From assembly GCA_022828595.1 (NCBI GenBank), contig JAKGHH010000004.1, forward strand, positions 81,558,270 to 81,622,269: 64,000 nt of DNA, written 5' to 3'. Source of the DNA: Nelumbo lutea. Taxonomy: Eukaryota; Streptophyta; Magnoliopsida; Proteales; Nelumbonaceae. Positions 11,408-23,220 of this stretch are shown here, in pieces (positions within the stretch are counted from its first letter, which is position 1; every line of letters begins with the position of its first letter). A program made the position numbers and the translations under genes. Below the pieces are notes generated by a model. The model saw only the letters and a program-made list of their open reading frames with translations, searched no databases and was not told where the DNA came from.

Positions 11408-11959
11408 AGAGGGGTTCCAATCTGAAAACAACAAAAAGATTAGAAACGAAAAAAAGCACTTGAATATAGGATAGATGAAACGAGAATTACCTGCTTTTCT
11501 AAGCTTCTCAACTTATGCAAGCATGAAGCATCCAACAATTTCAGCAAATAACTTAAGAAAATCTAGTTGCCAAATCAACAAAACTAAGAAAATCTAATTC
11601 AAAAAGAATACCAACTAAATTTTGAACTACTAGAAAAGGGGTTAACATCAAATAAGTTCAATAGTTCAAAAGGGTAATAAGTTCAATGGTTTGATCCACT
11701 CAAAAATCCATAAAACAACTCAAAAAATCCACAACCTAAATATTCTAATATTTGAAACCACAACAAATGATGAACATGGCCACAACTCCTTGGCATCCAA
11801 ACAATCTATCCAAAGCTCGAAGAATCATTAAGAAATGGGTAGAAGTATTTCAATTGGCTTTTTGTCTACCTATAAACATGCAAAAGGACCAAAATTAAAT
11901 CATTGATAAACAAATCAAAGCATAAAGAAATAGAGTACCACTAAGCAATAATAAATAGA

Positions 11960-14167
11960 AGTTAGTGTAATATACCTTATGTTTTTTCTTCACACCATGA
12001 AGCACAAATCCAATCCCCTCCACAAATACTTTTTCTGGAGCTAAAGATGCACGTTAGGGATCAATTACCCTACCACCAGCACTAAATGTAGATTCTGAAG
12101 CTACTGTGGATATTGGAGTGGCAAGAATCTCAACCGCCATCTTCGACAATACATGATATTTCAAATTATTTGCCTTCCACCATTCCAAAGCATTGAACTC
12201 ATAATATGACCTTTCATCCTCACATACACCCTCCTAGAGGTACATATCCAACTCTGGTTTTGGTGATGGAATGGTCTCAACTCTCTTCACATAATTCATC
12301 AATTTTGACCATCCTGAGCTTGTTGCTAATTGAGAATTGGAACTAGAATTTGAAGAAGATCTATTGCTACCATTCACTTGAATGGATGATTGCTCATTAG
12401 TAGCATTATAAGCAGCTACAAACTCATTATAAAGTTGGTACAAAGCTCTTCAAACTTGCTTAATGTTATTTCTAACTTCAGATTTTGAATAGATTTCTGG
12501 AAAACACATCTCAACCAGCCTTAGTTTGCACCTTGGATCCAAGACGGAAGCCACAACCATTAACAGGTTACATTCACTCCAATACTTATCAAACTTACCC
12601 TTCATCTTTACAATCATCCTTCTAATGAAATCATTTGCATCCATTGCTTCAAGTTCAAAATTTCTTTCACCCTATATATCTCACTGAGGTACAAATTAGA
12701 AGTACAAATTAGAAGTAGGATACTCACTACCAGAAATAATGTTCGTGACTACATTGAAAGCTTCAAGTACCTCACATACCTTTTCCATCTTTTTCCCATT
12801 CTTCAGGAGTTGGCAAGAAGTCATAGTTTGGTTCCCTTTCTTGAAATCTTGAAAACACATCATTGAATTTCAAAGCACATGACAGTATCTCAAACATTGA
12901 ATTCTAATGGGTAGGAAAATCAATAACCAACTTCTTTGTACAAAGTTGTAATTGTTGTACAATTTCAGAAAATGTTTGTTTCCTGGCCTCAGATTGGTTA
13001 ATGTATTTGACACTCTCACGAACATTTTCTATGATGTGACCAATTTCATCAAGACCATCTTGAACCAACAAATTCAAAATATATGCACAACATCGAACAT
13101 GAAATAATTTTCCATCACAAAGCAACCTCCTATTCCTAGAAAAGATCTCTCAAAAACCTCAAACAGGAATCATTATATGATGCATTATCCACAGAAACTA
13201 TAAACACCTTGTTCTCAAGTCACCACTCCTTTAAACATTTATAAATGGCATCTGCAATATCAACGCCACAACGAGGTGGAGAAACATGCACAAAACTAAG
13301 AACACGCTTCTATAACCTCCAATTAGCATCTACAAAGTGACTAGTTATCACCATATACTCTATCATTTGGTTTTGTGACTTCCAAAGGTAAGTAGTGATG
13401 CTAATTTTTTAAATACCCTTTAAAAGATTTTTTAGATTCTTCTTTTGATCATTATACACAGCTATACAATCATTCTTTATTGGCTTCCAAGAGATCTTCT
13501 CAAAAGCAGGGTTATACATCTTCATCATGAAATTAAAACTTTCCTCTTCCACTACAATAAATGGATGCTCATGCATAAGAACCCAATGAGCAATTGCTTC
13601 CCTCATTTTGGAATGGTCATACTTTACAACAATGGAAGGATCTAAAAGAGGAGGGCCCACAATGTCTACATCAACATTGGAATCCACAGGTTGGAAATTC
13701 AAGGTCATTTGTTGCTTCCGTTGCTTTTCAACTTTTTGAGCCACTTTTCTTGATATACATGTTTCTAAATGTTGGGCCATGTGACTTGTTACCCCAATAG
13801 ATTGTATAGATAATTTCCTCTTACAGTGGACACACTACACCTTCTTTGTTCCATCAACAAGTTCAACCTCTTTGAACTCCTTCCATACATATGAAGTTTT
13901 TTGTCTTTTTGATTTTGGTATTGGACCATATTCTTCAATAGGGTTCTAAGATTCAATCTGAGTACCATATATGGTAGAAGGAGTGTCAATGGGATTGCTT
14001 GCATTATTTATTGTTTGACTTGTCTCATTTGGAGATGAGTCATCAACAATGTCAACCATGGTTATAGGGGAAGAACCAAACACAAAATGAGAGGGTGAGG
14101 GTCCTATTGAGGTGGAACGAACATTTGTTGAAGAAACATTGTGATCATGGATAGGGGATGATGGCAT
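11960..14167 (-). pseudogene. hAT transposase (BED zinc finger, hATC domain), decayed
   Basis: Read on the minus strand the segments occur in family order. An N-terminal low-complexity Ser/Thr-rich part is followed by a BED zinc finger near 13740-13900 (CVHC ... MAQHLETC). Next come SVDNASYNDS near 13190, holding the catalytic-region Asp, and RCCAYILNLLVQDGLDEIG near 13090. The C-terminal dimerisation domain near 12060-12230 includes WWKAN and TVASESTFSAGG. Several in-frame stops (for example after the first 74 residues and just before the C-terminal domain) and frameshifts break the gene into pieces of 60-125 residues, so it cannot make a full protein. It is the former mobilising enzyme of the surrounding element. 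RICESLEEPER/Ac-type hAT is the closest group by motif. Confidence 0.88.
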
Positions 14168-15714
14168 TCTTGCACAACAAGATACCTTGTGATCAATTTT
14201 GTTTAAATTAATAAGTGGAACAGGTTTGGACTATGTTGTTTAATATTTAAGAAAGAGAGTGAAGACTTAAGAGTAAAAAAAGAAAAGAATAGGGCAATAT
14301 TAGAGGATGCACTAGATTTCCAATGGAGTTGGAACCACTAGGTTTCTCTAAGAGTTGGCACCTTCTTAAGTTTGGAGTCAACACCAGAAAATATTAGTAG
14401 AAAATTTCTCTTTTCATTCATTTATTCATTCTTTTTTTTTTTTAATTTATAAGTATTCATTAATTTATTCATTCATTAAAATATGTTTATATAGGTTTAT
14501 GTTGAAGATGCAAAATCTCATATACTTACATAGTTGTATTGCACTACACCTATTCATTAACCTATTGTATCAGTCGTATGAGTCTATGAAGTTCATTGGG
14601 TCTTAGTGTCTTACAAACTAGGAGTAGGAGAGAACCGTTCACATAGTAGCCTAGTAGGCATGTTGAATGGCAGAACTTTTTTTAATAATAGGGTTAAAAA
14701 CAAATTTCTTCTGATTCAGTACCTGGGAAGTCAAACCATGGTCTTAGACTCTTAGACTTTAGACTCTTAGTTTTTAATAATAAATTAATAACTAACCAAT
14801 TTGTTAACACCAAGCCAATGCATAATTGTTATCTGATGTGTTGTGATAAGATAATTTCTTAAAAATTTATATCAATAAATCCCAAAGGTTTCTAGTATAA
14901 ATAGCAATGATACCAAACAAAACCATAATGTTCCATATATGTGGTCTACAAAACTTTATAAGTCCGGCTGAATATAATTCCTCTGTTAATATACTTCCTA
15001 AAGTCTTAATGAAAAAAAAAAAAGCATTTGCTAATTCTGCTGTTAATGAAAAGTATCACTATAAAATAATAAACAAGCTCTGTTAATGAAAAATAAACAT
15101 TTGCTAATTCGAAATCTCAGAAAACTATAAAAACTAAAACTAGAAAAACTCAAAAACCCAAACCCAGAAGGGCCTGAACATAATGAAAACAACTAAAGAA
15201 GACGAAAGCAAACCTAATCTATCCTTGCCTTTGTATCGACTAAGAAGTGGAGAGGTTGCGGCCTACGGCTGAGAGTCTGCGACCTACGAGCTACGGCTGC
15301 GAGCCTGCGACCTGTTACTTGCGAGTCTGGAGTCTCTGGACTGTGACTGTGAGCTTCAGTTGAGAGCTGAGAGGAGAGGAGAGGAGAGACGAGAGGCGGA
15401 ACTGTGGTGGTGGTGGTGACCGGTGAGAGGCTAGGACTGACCGCCTGAGAGCCTGAGAGTTGAGAGGAGACTCGGAGAGGAGAGACGACAGAACAGAGAG
15501 GAGAGGAGAGATGAGAGGCGAAGCTGTGGTGGTAGTAAGTCTGGTGACTAGCGAGAGGCTGATGTTTGAGTGCTTGACTGCCTGAGTGTCACAAGGACCA
15601 TTTTTCCACGCCTCAGTGCCATTACCACGCCCACAGCATGCCACGAGTGTGCAAGTGTGTGTTTGGGTGGTACATTGTATGTATTTTGTAGGGGGGATTG
15701 CTAATGTCATTATT

Positions 15715-16015
15715 CTAATACTGTAGTATGATTTTTCACCTTTTTCATGTTTCTTATTGTTATTTCCCCAAAAGCTTAACGTACTCTTTGAGGGGAGGTA
15801 GGTAGTCGGGTGAACTCATAAGCGTATAAAGATTAAGCACGAGATCATCTCGACATTGTACTGTGTGCTTGTGCTTACCACTGATTAATGCAATACAAGT
15901 TGCCTTTTATTTAATTTGTGTGTCTTCTTGTTGCCTTTTGTTTATTATTACTTGCATTTGTAGGCTTTCTCGTCCCCATCGAGCGCCGCACGGAGCCTCG
16001 TCGATTATCCCCGTG
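15715..16015. mobile_element. Possible nested LTR fragment in the hAT element
   Basis: The stretch includes GTGTGCTTGTGCTTACCACT and a string of TTGCCTTTTATTT/TTGCCTTTTGTTT repeats, followed by a G+C-rich tail. It looks different in composition from the surrounding purine-rich DNA (15240-15560 and 16020-16130), which reads continuously across it. No ends or duplications could be fixed. Confidence 0.25.
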
Positions 16016-16434
16016 ACATGAGAGCATGAGGAGACTCGGAGTCAGAGAATAGAGACGAGAGAGTAGAGGTCAGAGAGAGAGGACAAAGATGAGAAGAGCA
16101 TTGAACTTTCGAAGGGTTAGGTTAGGTCGAAGGGTTTTTGGTTTCTGAAATTTTACCATGTATAAGGGACTATCATTATAAAATAGTTTCACAAATATAA
16201 CTTCTTGAAAAGGTATAATATATTATATATATATGTATATATATATATATATATATATAAGCTCATTAGGCTCGTGAGCCTAACGAGCCAAACTTCAAAA
16301 TACTCAGGCTCGGCTCAGTTACTATATGAATATGGTATGAAATTTGAATTCGGCTCGAATCTCGCTTTAAGCCGAATCGAGCCAAGCTTGAATGGCTCGT
16401 GAAAAGCTCAACTCGTATCCACCCCTACATGGAG

Positions 16435-16757
16435 TTCACACGGCAACCCGAGGATCCCAAAAAGAATAAGTCCAATAAATTCAAAACATGACATCAATTG
16501 AACATATATTCCTATTATAAGCTAAGTCAGCTTTATTATCTCAATTGGGTGTGATGTGATTGAACATTAAAAGAGACAAAGGTAGGGTGTGGCGGATGGG
16601 AGCCATGGCCCCCCTATGCCTTGAAAAATCCCACAATTTACATTTATATTTCACTTATATTTTTTTATGCTTTATCAATGTATATTAACTTTTAGGGCTT
16701 CATAATTCATGTTTATTAGCTTTTGATCCACCTTAAAAATAAATTCTAATTCCACCT
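16435..16757. other. Right flank of the hAT element, no gene recognised
   Basis: Ordinary AT-rich DNA. A segment near 16580-16640 (GGGAGCCATGGCCCCCCT) resembles a dispersed repeat also seen near 27.2 kb. No coding signal. Confidence 0.4.
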
Positions 16758-17362
16758 TTGATAAGGCTTACATTCTTTCTTAGCATATCCCCAAAAATCA
16801 AAACAACAAATAACATTCAAAATCCTAGGAGTGGAACTATTGCAAACTTCATTAGAATGAGCATGGTTAGCAAGCCAATTTACAGTCATATTCCCCTCCT
16901 TAAAGACATGACTGTAATCCACCTTCCTTCAAGCCTCTCGAATAACACCCTACAGTCTTCAATAATTGTTCTCATTCTCCACGGGGTTTTGGTAGCTCTC
17001 TTCAGACAATCGATCAATAGCTTAGAATCTCCCTCAATGATAATCAATCTATTAGGAAAATTAAGAGTGACAGTGTGAGCTTCCCAAGCAACCCAAACCT
17101 CAACCACATTGATTGTAGCCATACCTAATTTGTAGGCTTTGAAATGTAAGATTTGACCCATATAGTCTCTAACTATACAAGTGGTGGAATAGTTGCCATT
17201 GATGCAAGACACATCAAAGTTAACTTTAATGACCTCAAAATTAAAACTTGACCATCTAATAGGAATAATTTCTCTTCTTCTATGATCACGCCCATCCCCA
17301 TCCACACTTTGGATTTCCAACAAGGCATTTTGCACCCTCTCAATAATAATGGGAGGAGGCAC
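16758..17362 (-). pseudogene. Non-LTR retrotransposon (LINE) RNase H domain remnant
   Basis: The minus-strand frame 17362-16886 reads like the plant RVT_3 RNase H-like domain. KVNFDVS carries the first Asp, CIVRDYMGQILHF follows, a Glu is present in VVEVWVAWEA, and IEGDSKLLIDCLK carries the next Asp. The reading frame then shifts near 16920: another frame continues with YSHVFKEGNMTVNWLANHA, the usual final helix. The domain is about 150 residues, close to normal length. No reverse transcriptase is found to its right, so only the 3' end of the element is here. Confidence 0.7.
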
Positions 17363-17371
17363 ATTCTTTTA

Positions 17372-17481
17372 GGTTCCATTTGGAAAGAGTATAAATACAA
17401 GCACAAAACCTTATATTTTATATTATTTTGTAGAGATTTTTACTGTACATTTTTGTATTTGTACTCTTTCCAAACTAAGCC
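17372..17481. mobile_element. Tourist-like MITE, 110 bp, TTA target duplication
   Basis: The left terminus is GGTTCCATTTGGAAAGAGTA. The right terminus, reverse complemented, is GGCTTAGTTTGGAAAGAGTA, and the arms pair for about 25 bases. The element is flanked by TTA at 17369-17371 and TTA at 17482-17484. A three-base TTA/TAA duplication and a TTTGG-containing terminus point to the PIF/Harbinger superfamily. Confidence 0.75.
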
Positions 17482-18099
17482 TTACATTCAAGCATGTCTT
17501 TTACGGAAGCTAATACCCTACGGTTGTGATTGCTATATTCAACAAAATAAAATCGAACCGAGCCAATTATATAGGGTCTGGGTTGGCATTATGTGCCCAC
17601 GAAAAAAAATATTTTTTCATTATATATTTATAATATTATTATCCGGTGGCGTAGATTTTTTCAAAAACTTGTAACCAATCACCCGGTATCGTATCTCTCC
17701 TGAGGTTTTTGATTGGTCAAAACCCTTTGGATATCATGTAACAAATAAGGGGGCTTGTAGTCAAATTACATTTAATACTAACGGGTCTCATCAGATCAGA
17801 TCTAATGGTTTCAATTGTAAACGAGGTCTGGTTCGGCTTAATCTAAGGCTGCTTCAGTCATGTACGAATGGTCATTGTATCTCGAGTTTAAAACAATTGT
17901 CAATATTGTCAATATGTTAAAAATAAAACTATGAAAATTCAAATTATAAAAAAAAATAATAAAATGATGCAAACTAAAATTTATTTCTTGCTTGGTCGAT
18001 TAACATATGCTGCAATTGGATCGGGTGATCTGATCCGATATATATATTGTATTTTTGTAAATTTGTTATATTAATTATTTTTTATAAAAAATATGTATC
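17482..18099. other. AT-rich repeat DNA without recognised gene
   Basis: Contains AT-rich tracts and GATCC/GGATC-type dispersed repeat words near 17790 and 18020. No coding region is supported. Confidence 0.4.
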
Positions 18100-18101
18100 T
18101 A

Positions 18102-19515
18102 TGTGATGGTTTTCAAAATTGGACTGGACGTCAGACCGGAAAAACCGGTAACCGTTCAACCCCCCAAGTGTGGTTATACTATAAATTAGTAAATCCTTAA
18201 AACCCGTTGAAAAAAGTCAGGAAACTGCTGACTCGGACGATCAAACCATTAAATCGCTCAACCCAGGCAGGGGTTTGTGGGTTACAAATTTTATTTTCGT
18301 TGATTTAAATAAAATAATAAAATGACCCCATATCTCCAATCCCACCTCTTACAAATGTTTAGGGTTAGAATAGCCCCATTTTCGTTCTGACCCTTTCCTC
18401 CTCTCAACCCTCACACCCAACCGACCACCTACATCGACCACGACCTACGACGTCTGATGGCGACATGCACCGACCGAGGGTGATTTATGACGACCAACGA
18501 TGGCGGTGAACTTCATCTACGACAACCAGCATGGATTTTGCAGCAAGTCTAGCAATAACCTCTAAAGTCTTAACGACTTGCAATGACGGCCGACGATTTT
18601 GTAATGGTGGGGTACGTGATACCCAAGCTTTCGAGGAGGCAGCAGTTGGTGGTTGACCAAGCGGTGGATTTTGGATGGTTATGTTGTTGTCGATACATGG
18701 ATCCAATGGAGATTGGTGAGTTGACATTCCTATAGACATGTGCATCTTCAAATACACATTGTGCTAGTGAGTGTTGACTGCTATCCGTCGACACTCCGGA
18801 TGCCTAACATATGATAGAGTTACAAGATACGGGATACCCAGGCCCCAGAGGTGGCATCAATTGGTGGCTGAGCAGGCGGTGGATTTTGGACGGTTACGTT
18901 GCCGTCGACACGTTGATCCGGTGGAGATTGGTGAGTCGACATTCTTGCAGACACATGCATCTTCAGATACACACTGAGCAGGTGAGTGTTGACTGCTATC
19001 CGTCGGCACTCTGGATGCCAGACATATGATAGACTTACAGGATACGGGTCAAGTAGTTTTTTGGATTTTTTTTTTTTGTATTTTCTGCACATGTATGAGC
19101 ATGACTAGACACAACCTAATTTATCTTTATTTTTCTGTATTTTTTGGGTTTTTTTCTGTATTTTTTAGGATGTTTTGGTACATTTTTTTTGTATTTTCTA
19201 TTTGTTATGTACTTTGTTATTATTGTATTTAGATAGTTTTGATTTTCTGTTTTTTCTGTATTTTTTGTGTTTTTTTCTGTATTTTATTTTTATATATTCT
19301 ATGTGTTTTTTACTATATTATTTTTGTATTTAGATAGTTTTATTTTTGTATTTTAATTTAATTTAATTTAATTTTTTATTATTTATATATATTTTTATTT
19401 TTAATTTATTTATGATGTCACGGGTTGAGTCATTTGACCCGGATGGCTGAACCGCTTAATCGGAAACTGGTCCCCTGACTCATTCTATTTCTGGTTCGTT
19501 TTTAAAAACCTTGAT
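18102..19515. mobile_element. Non-autonomous repeat element with GGTTTTNAAAA-type ends and internal tandem
   Basis: The left border TGATGGTTTTCAAAATTGG and the right border, reverse complemented (TCAAGGTTTTTAAAAACG), are imperfect inverted repeats. Subterminal ACCGGT/CCGG words occur at both sides. The interior holds a 215-bp tandem duplication and a T-rich tract (19060-19400). No transposase frame is seen and no target duplication could be verified. Confidence 0.45.
18618..19046 (+). repeat. 215-bp tandem duplication
   Basis: Copy 1 (18618-18832) and copy 2 (18833-19046) both run from GATACCCA through GCGGTGGATTTTGGA, GAGTGTTGACTGCTATCCGT and ATATGATAGA. They are diverged at many scattered positions by eye, so the duplication is not recent. 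Paired short open frames in both copies are by-products of the repeat. Confidence 0.85.
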
Positions 19516-20548
19516 ATATGATGAAAATATTTGAAAAGATATTTGTATTTTTTTTAATTATTATATTTTATTTTTTCTTTATATAATTTATTATTATTTT
19601 AAGAAATTTAAAATAGATTGGATCAGATTCAAAAATCTTACTTCTTCATCAGATTCGAATTCAAATCCATACTTATGAGATCTGATTGGGTCAAATTGGC
19701 TCTTAATAGTGTTGGATTGGATTCCGATATACCTTGATTCGAATTTGATCTGATCCATTTGCATCTCTACCAACATCCAATAGCGTCCCGGTACTAAAGA
19801 ATAGTTTATTTAATTATCTGAATTTTCCATGAAATTGAGATATTTGGCATAATCAATTATTGGGAAGGAAATTCAGTACAATTATTCAATCCATTTTAGG
19901 GATAATAATTTTCCTTGTTCGAGTATCTTGCATCCCTGACCCAATCAGGTTTGGGATGGAAACTACTTTGGCAGGGTTGGGGTTGGGGATAGGGATGTGG
20001 AGATCGACTACTTCTTGTTGTTTATGGGAGAAATTTAGATTAGTTGAACGCTAAGGCAGTTCAGGTGGCCATGGAACCAATGATAATGTTTCATGTCAAC
20101 AACAAATTCATGGATCCCATTATAAAAGGTACGGATCTCATGTATTTTATTATTGATTTGGAACTTTATCATTGGTTCCACAATCCTTTAGCTAAGCTAA
20201 TGAATCATTGTGCTTAGCTAATCAGGAGAGAGTTGCTTTTTTTTCTAAATCATCATATGTCCTCTTCTTTGCCTTCTTTTTCTAGAGGTTCATCAAACTC
20301 CTGAAGGGGAACTTGTCTCCATTAGGGATTACAGATGGAAGTTCATTTTCTACCTGACGGGAATCAAGGACAAGGATGGGGAGTTGCTCAGAGATTGAGG
20401 ACGGAGATGAGTGAGTATAATTTCCACCCGCATCCTGCCCATTGCCATTCCGACCCATTTAACAACCATATAATCGAATATAATTGTGACCAAACAACCC
20501 CCTTACATTGCCATGCTATAACATCGGGTTCCACTTTTTGACCTCAGC
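19516..20548. other. Intergenic AT-rich DNA, no gene recognised
   Basis: 19610-19780 carries the GGATC/GATCC-type dispersed repeat. 19860-20540 has short open frames with no recognisable domain. Confidence 0.4.
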
Positions 20549-21728
20549 TAGGGGTGTTCATATTGAATGTCAAATCGACCAAACCGGCCCAATCCACCTG
20601 ATTTGGTTGGTTTCTCAACATCATCAGTCGATTTCAGTTTGTGCAAGTAATTAAATCGATTGATCAGTTCAGTATTGGTTTTCACACATGAAAATCGAAA
20701 CTGAACCAAACCTGTAATACATACACTGGTGTAGAGTGTTTCAGTTCTTGGCTAAATGGTTATTGGCCTATTGCTTCTTAGTCCCTACTCCTTGGTCCTT
20801 CCCTATCCTAGTTAGTTTTTTTCTGGATTTTGAGAGGGGGGAAAGTTGGTCAATGGGATTTTGATTTACATTGACCAAAAATCCTATATTCTTTTTTCAG
20901 ATTTATGTGGGATAAAGGGAAGTTTATTTTCCTGGGTATCACTTACCCGGGGGTAAATAACTTTCCCACCTTGGGGGAAAGTTGGCAGTACTTGAAAGGG
21001 ACAAAAATGTCCCTTGTAATAATGGATTTTTATGAATAAAATGGTAATTGCCTTATTTACATGGGTAAATGCACTTACTTAGGTAATTTTTTCTTGGGAA
21101 ACAATTACTTGGGTAAGTGCATTTACCCGAGTAAGTAACTTACCGAAATGCGAACAGGGCCTAAGTTTAAGTAACATAATAACATTATCTAATTGGGGAA
21201 TTGGTTTTGTCTTAGAATTGTTTTTCTTTTTTGAGTTGGAAACTTTACACCGAATAGGAAACATAGGATATGGGGGAAGTCATAGTTTAAATCAATTTCA
21301 AAAACTAATTAAAATAAGAATTAGACCCACACTTTATTTATTAAACTTTAAAATTAGCGAACTTAGAGAAAGAGAGGTTCCACTCTTTAAACTTAGCAAA
21401 CTTAGAGAAAATTTATGTTATGGAGTGTTGGACATGTTGAAGTCTTGGAAAGAGAGGTTCTACTCTCTAAGGCTTTACACCGAATAGGAAACACGTTCCA
21501 ATCTTCACCATTCTCTAAGCCTTCAAACTTGATTCTCTTCCAATCTGAAATGAGAGGAGGAAGATTTCTAAAACCAATTGACTAAATTGATAAACCGACC
21601 CTTCATGTTTGGGTCGGTTTTACTTCATTGTCACCGGTTTTAGTTTGGTGAGTAAATAACCCAACCAAGTCGGGTCAGTTGAACAAAAATGACTTAAACC
21701 AATCCAGCCCAACCCGTGAACACCCCTA
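20549..21728. mobile_element. Non-autonomous hAT element, about 1.18 kb
   Basis: The left end is TAGGGGTGTTCA and the right end TGAACACCCCTA, perfect inverted copies. Flanks are ACCTCAGC (20541-20548) and ACCTCAAC (21729-21736), an 8-bp target duplication with one mismatch. Subterminal regions hold AACCGGCCC/GGTCGGTTT words. The interior includes a second, nested inverted-repeat segment (about 20930-21160) built on ACTTACCCGGG/CTTGGGTAAGTG, and a repeated AACTTAGAGAAA segment near 21360-21410. No transposase frame is present. Confidence 0.75.
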
Positions 21729-21736
21729 ACCTCAAC

Positions 21737-22471
21737 TCCCATCAAATGAGTCTGATTGGTTTTCCGGCACCTTACTTCTTGAGGCTAACATAACCATTGA
21801 TATGGCCCTCATTTTCACAATAATCATTTACTAGAACACCTCCTATAGTTCCATGGATTTACTTAAACCTATCCTATAATTTTCATTTTACTAAAACACC
21901 CATATAGTTTACAATAATATATTTACTTAATGGACCTTCAACTAAGAAGTGTTTGTTTTAACTTCAGAAAATAATAACATGATCAAAGAAATTGAATAAA
22001 ATGTTCAAGAGCATGTATCCATGATTGTTTATTTCAAAATTACCCCTAACACTTCTTCATATAATAAAAAAAAAAAAGACCAAATAGAGCCAAATAGAGT
22101 GGTTGCTCGTGTCTTCTTAGGGGCAAAATTGCATTTTCATTTTCTTTTGATTAAATTTATTGAAATAAACATTTGGGTCAAAACTGTCATTTTACACTGT
22201 CATCTAATGGAAGGTTGGTTAAGTAAATCGATGACAAACTGTAGGAGAGTGTTTTAGTAAAATATAAACTATAAAGTAGGTTTTAATAAACCCATAAAAC
22301 TATAAAGGGTGTTCAACTATGATATGGAAAAGATATGATATCTGAAAATTTTCTGATCAGTCAACTGGAATCATAAACATGTAATTTATCAAAATTTATG
22401 GGTGGGTTTTGATTGGTCAATGACCCTTTTCAAAACCAAACCTGAAAATTAGAAAGAAAAAAGACAATTCC
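21737..22471. other. Intergenic DNA, no gene recognised
   Basis: AT-rich. TTTACTTAA-type words repeat near 21860-21930 and, inverted, near 22215-22300, suggesting another eroded inverted-repeat element. Its ends cannot be fixed. Confidence 0.35.
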
Positions 22472-22474
22472 TTA

Positions 22475-22585
22475 GGCTGTGTTTGGTTTGAAGAAAAAGG
22501 TAAGAGAAAACCTATAAAACTTTTGTATAAATTTCCCTACTTTTTCCTTTCTTTCTCTGCCTTTATCTTCAAACCAAACATAGCC
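22475..22585. mobile_element. Tourist-like MITE, 111 bp, TTA target duplication
   Basis: Left terminus GGCTGTGTTTGGTTTGAAGA; right terminus reverse complemented GGCTATGTTTGGTTTGAAGA. Arms of about 26 bases have two mismatches. TTA flanks lie at 22472-22474 and 22586-22588. Size and ends resemble the element at 17372-17481, though the interiors differ. Confidence 0.8.
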
Positions 22586-23220
22586 TTAATCATTGAAGTT
22601 AATGTTAGATGCTACAAGACAAGGCAGTGGTTATCAAATGGCCCCTTCAAGCGTGTAGCAGTTGTTTTCTGACATCTCATCAGTCATCCTCTAGCTCTAT
22701 GTATCAGGGAAACGTAATGGCTATAAGCGTTGTGGTAACTGGTAAGGCCTGTAGCGCTGTCCAGTCCGGACAAGAAACCTAGGCTTGGGCCCCGGCTGGA
22801 TTGGGCTTGATCTCGGGCCTTTAACTTTTATGTGTGAATACATTAATTATATTTATTTTTATATGTTTTATGATATTAATTATAAAACATTATATAATGT
22901 ATATAATAAGTATTATAGTCTAACATTTATATTTAAATATAAAATATAAGATAAAATAATATACATATTCTATAAAGTTATGTATAAATAATATGGAGAA
23001 GAATTCTAAAATTACAACCCTCTATAATTTATTAGTAGTCCCCCTATAAATTGCATCATATCCATGAATTTGGCATCACCCACAGTCAGGATTCATCCAA
23101 CCTATATGATGGGACTAAAAATTCTAAGGTAGGCTGAGCAATTATTCTCCCTAAATAATATTATAAAATTATATACAGCCCGGGCCGGACTGAAAATGAT
23201 TGTCCCTATAAAACAAATGT
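22586..23220. other. Intergenic DNA, no gene recognised
   Basis: 22740-22820 is a short G+C-richer repeat (GGGCCCCGGCTGGATTGGGC). The remainder is AT-rich with no coding signal. Confidence 0.4.

Larger units (their letters stand above)
8390..16426 (-). mobile_element. hAT transposon (about 8.0 kb) with 8-bp target duplication
   Basis: The ends are inverted repeats: left AGGGGTGGACACGAG (from 8392) and right, reverse complemented, AGGGGTGGATACGAG. Both subterminal regions are rich in GAGCTCG/GGCTCG words. The flanks match exactly: ACATGGAG at 8382-8389 and ACATGGAG at 16427-16434. Eight-base duplications are diagnostic of the hAT superfamily. The minus strand carries a decayed hAT transposase (11960-14167). 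Downstream of it are exon-like pieces of host genes (9152-10312). Two extra bases (AT) separate the left duplication from the terminal repeat. Alternatively, a short hAT element of this family could have received a second internal insertion. Confidence 0.8.

Noticed and set aside
15315..15710. 131-residue minus-strand frame in the hAT element
   Set aside because: Its composition follows the GAGAGGA-type purine repeats of the leader region and no domain is present.
18485..19092. Pairs of similar open frames on both strands
   Set aside because: They are duplicated frames from the 215-bp tandem repeat with no recognisable protein motif.
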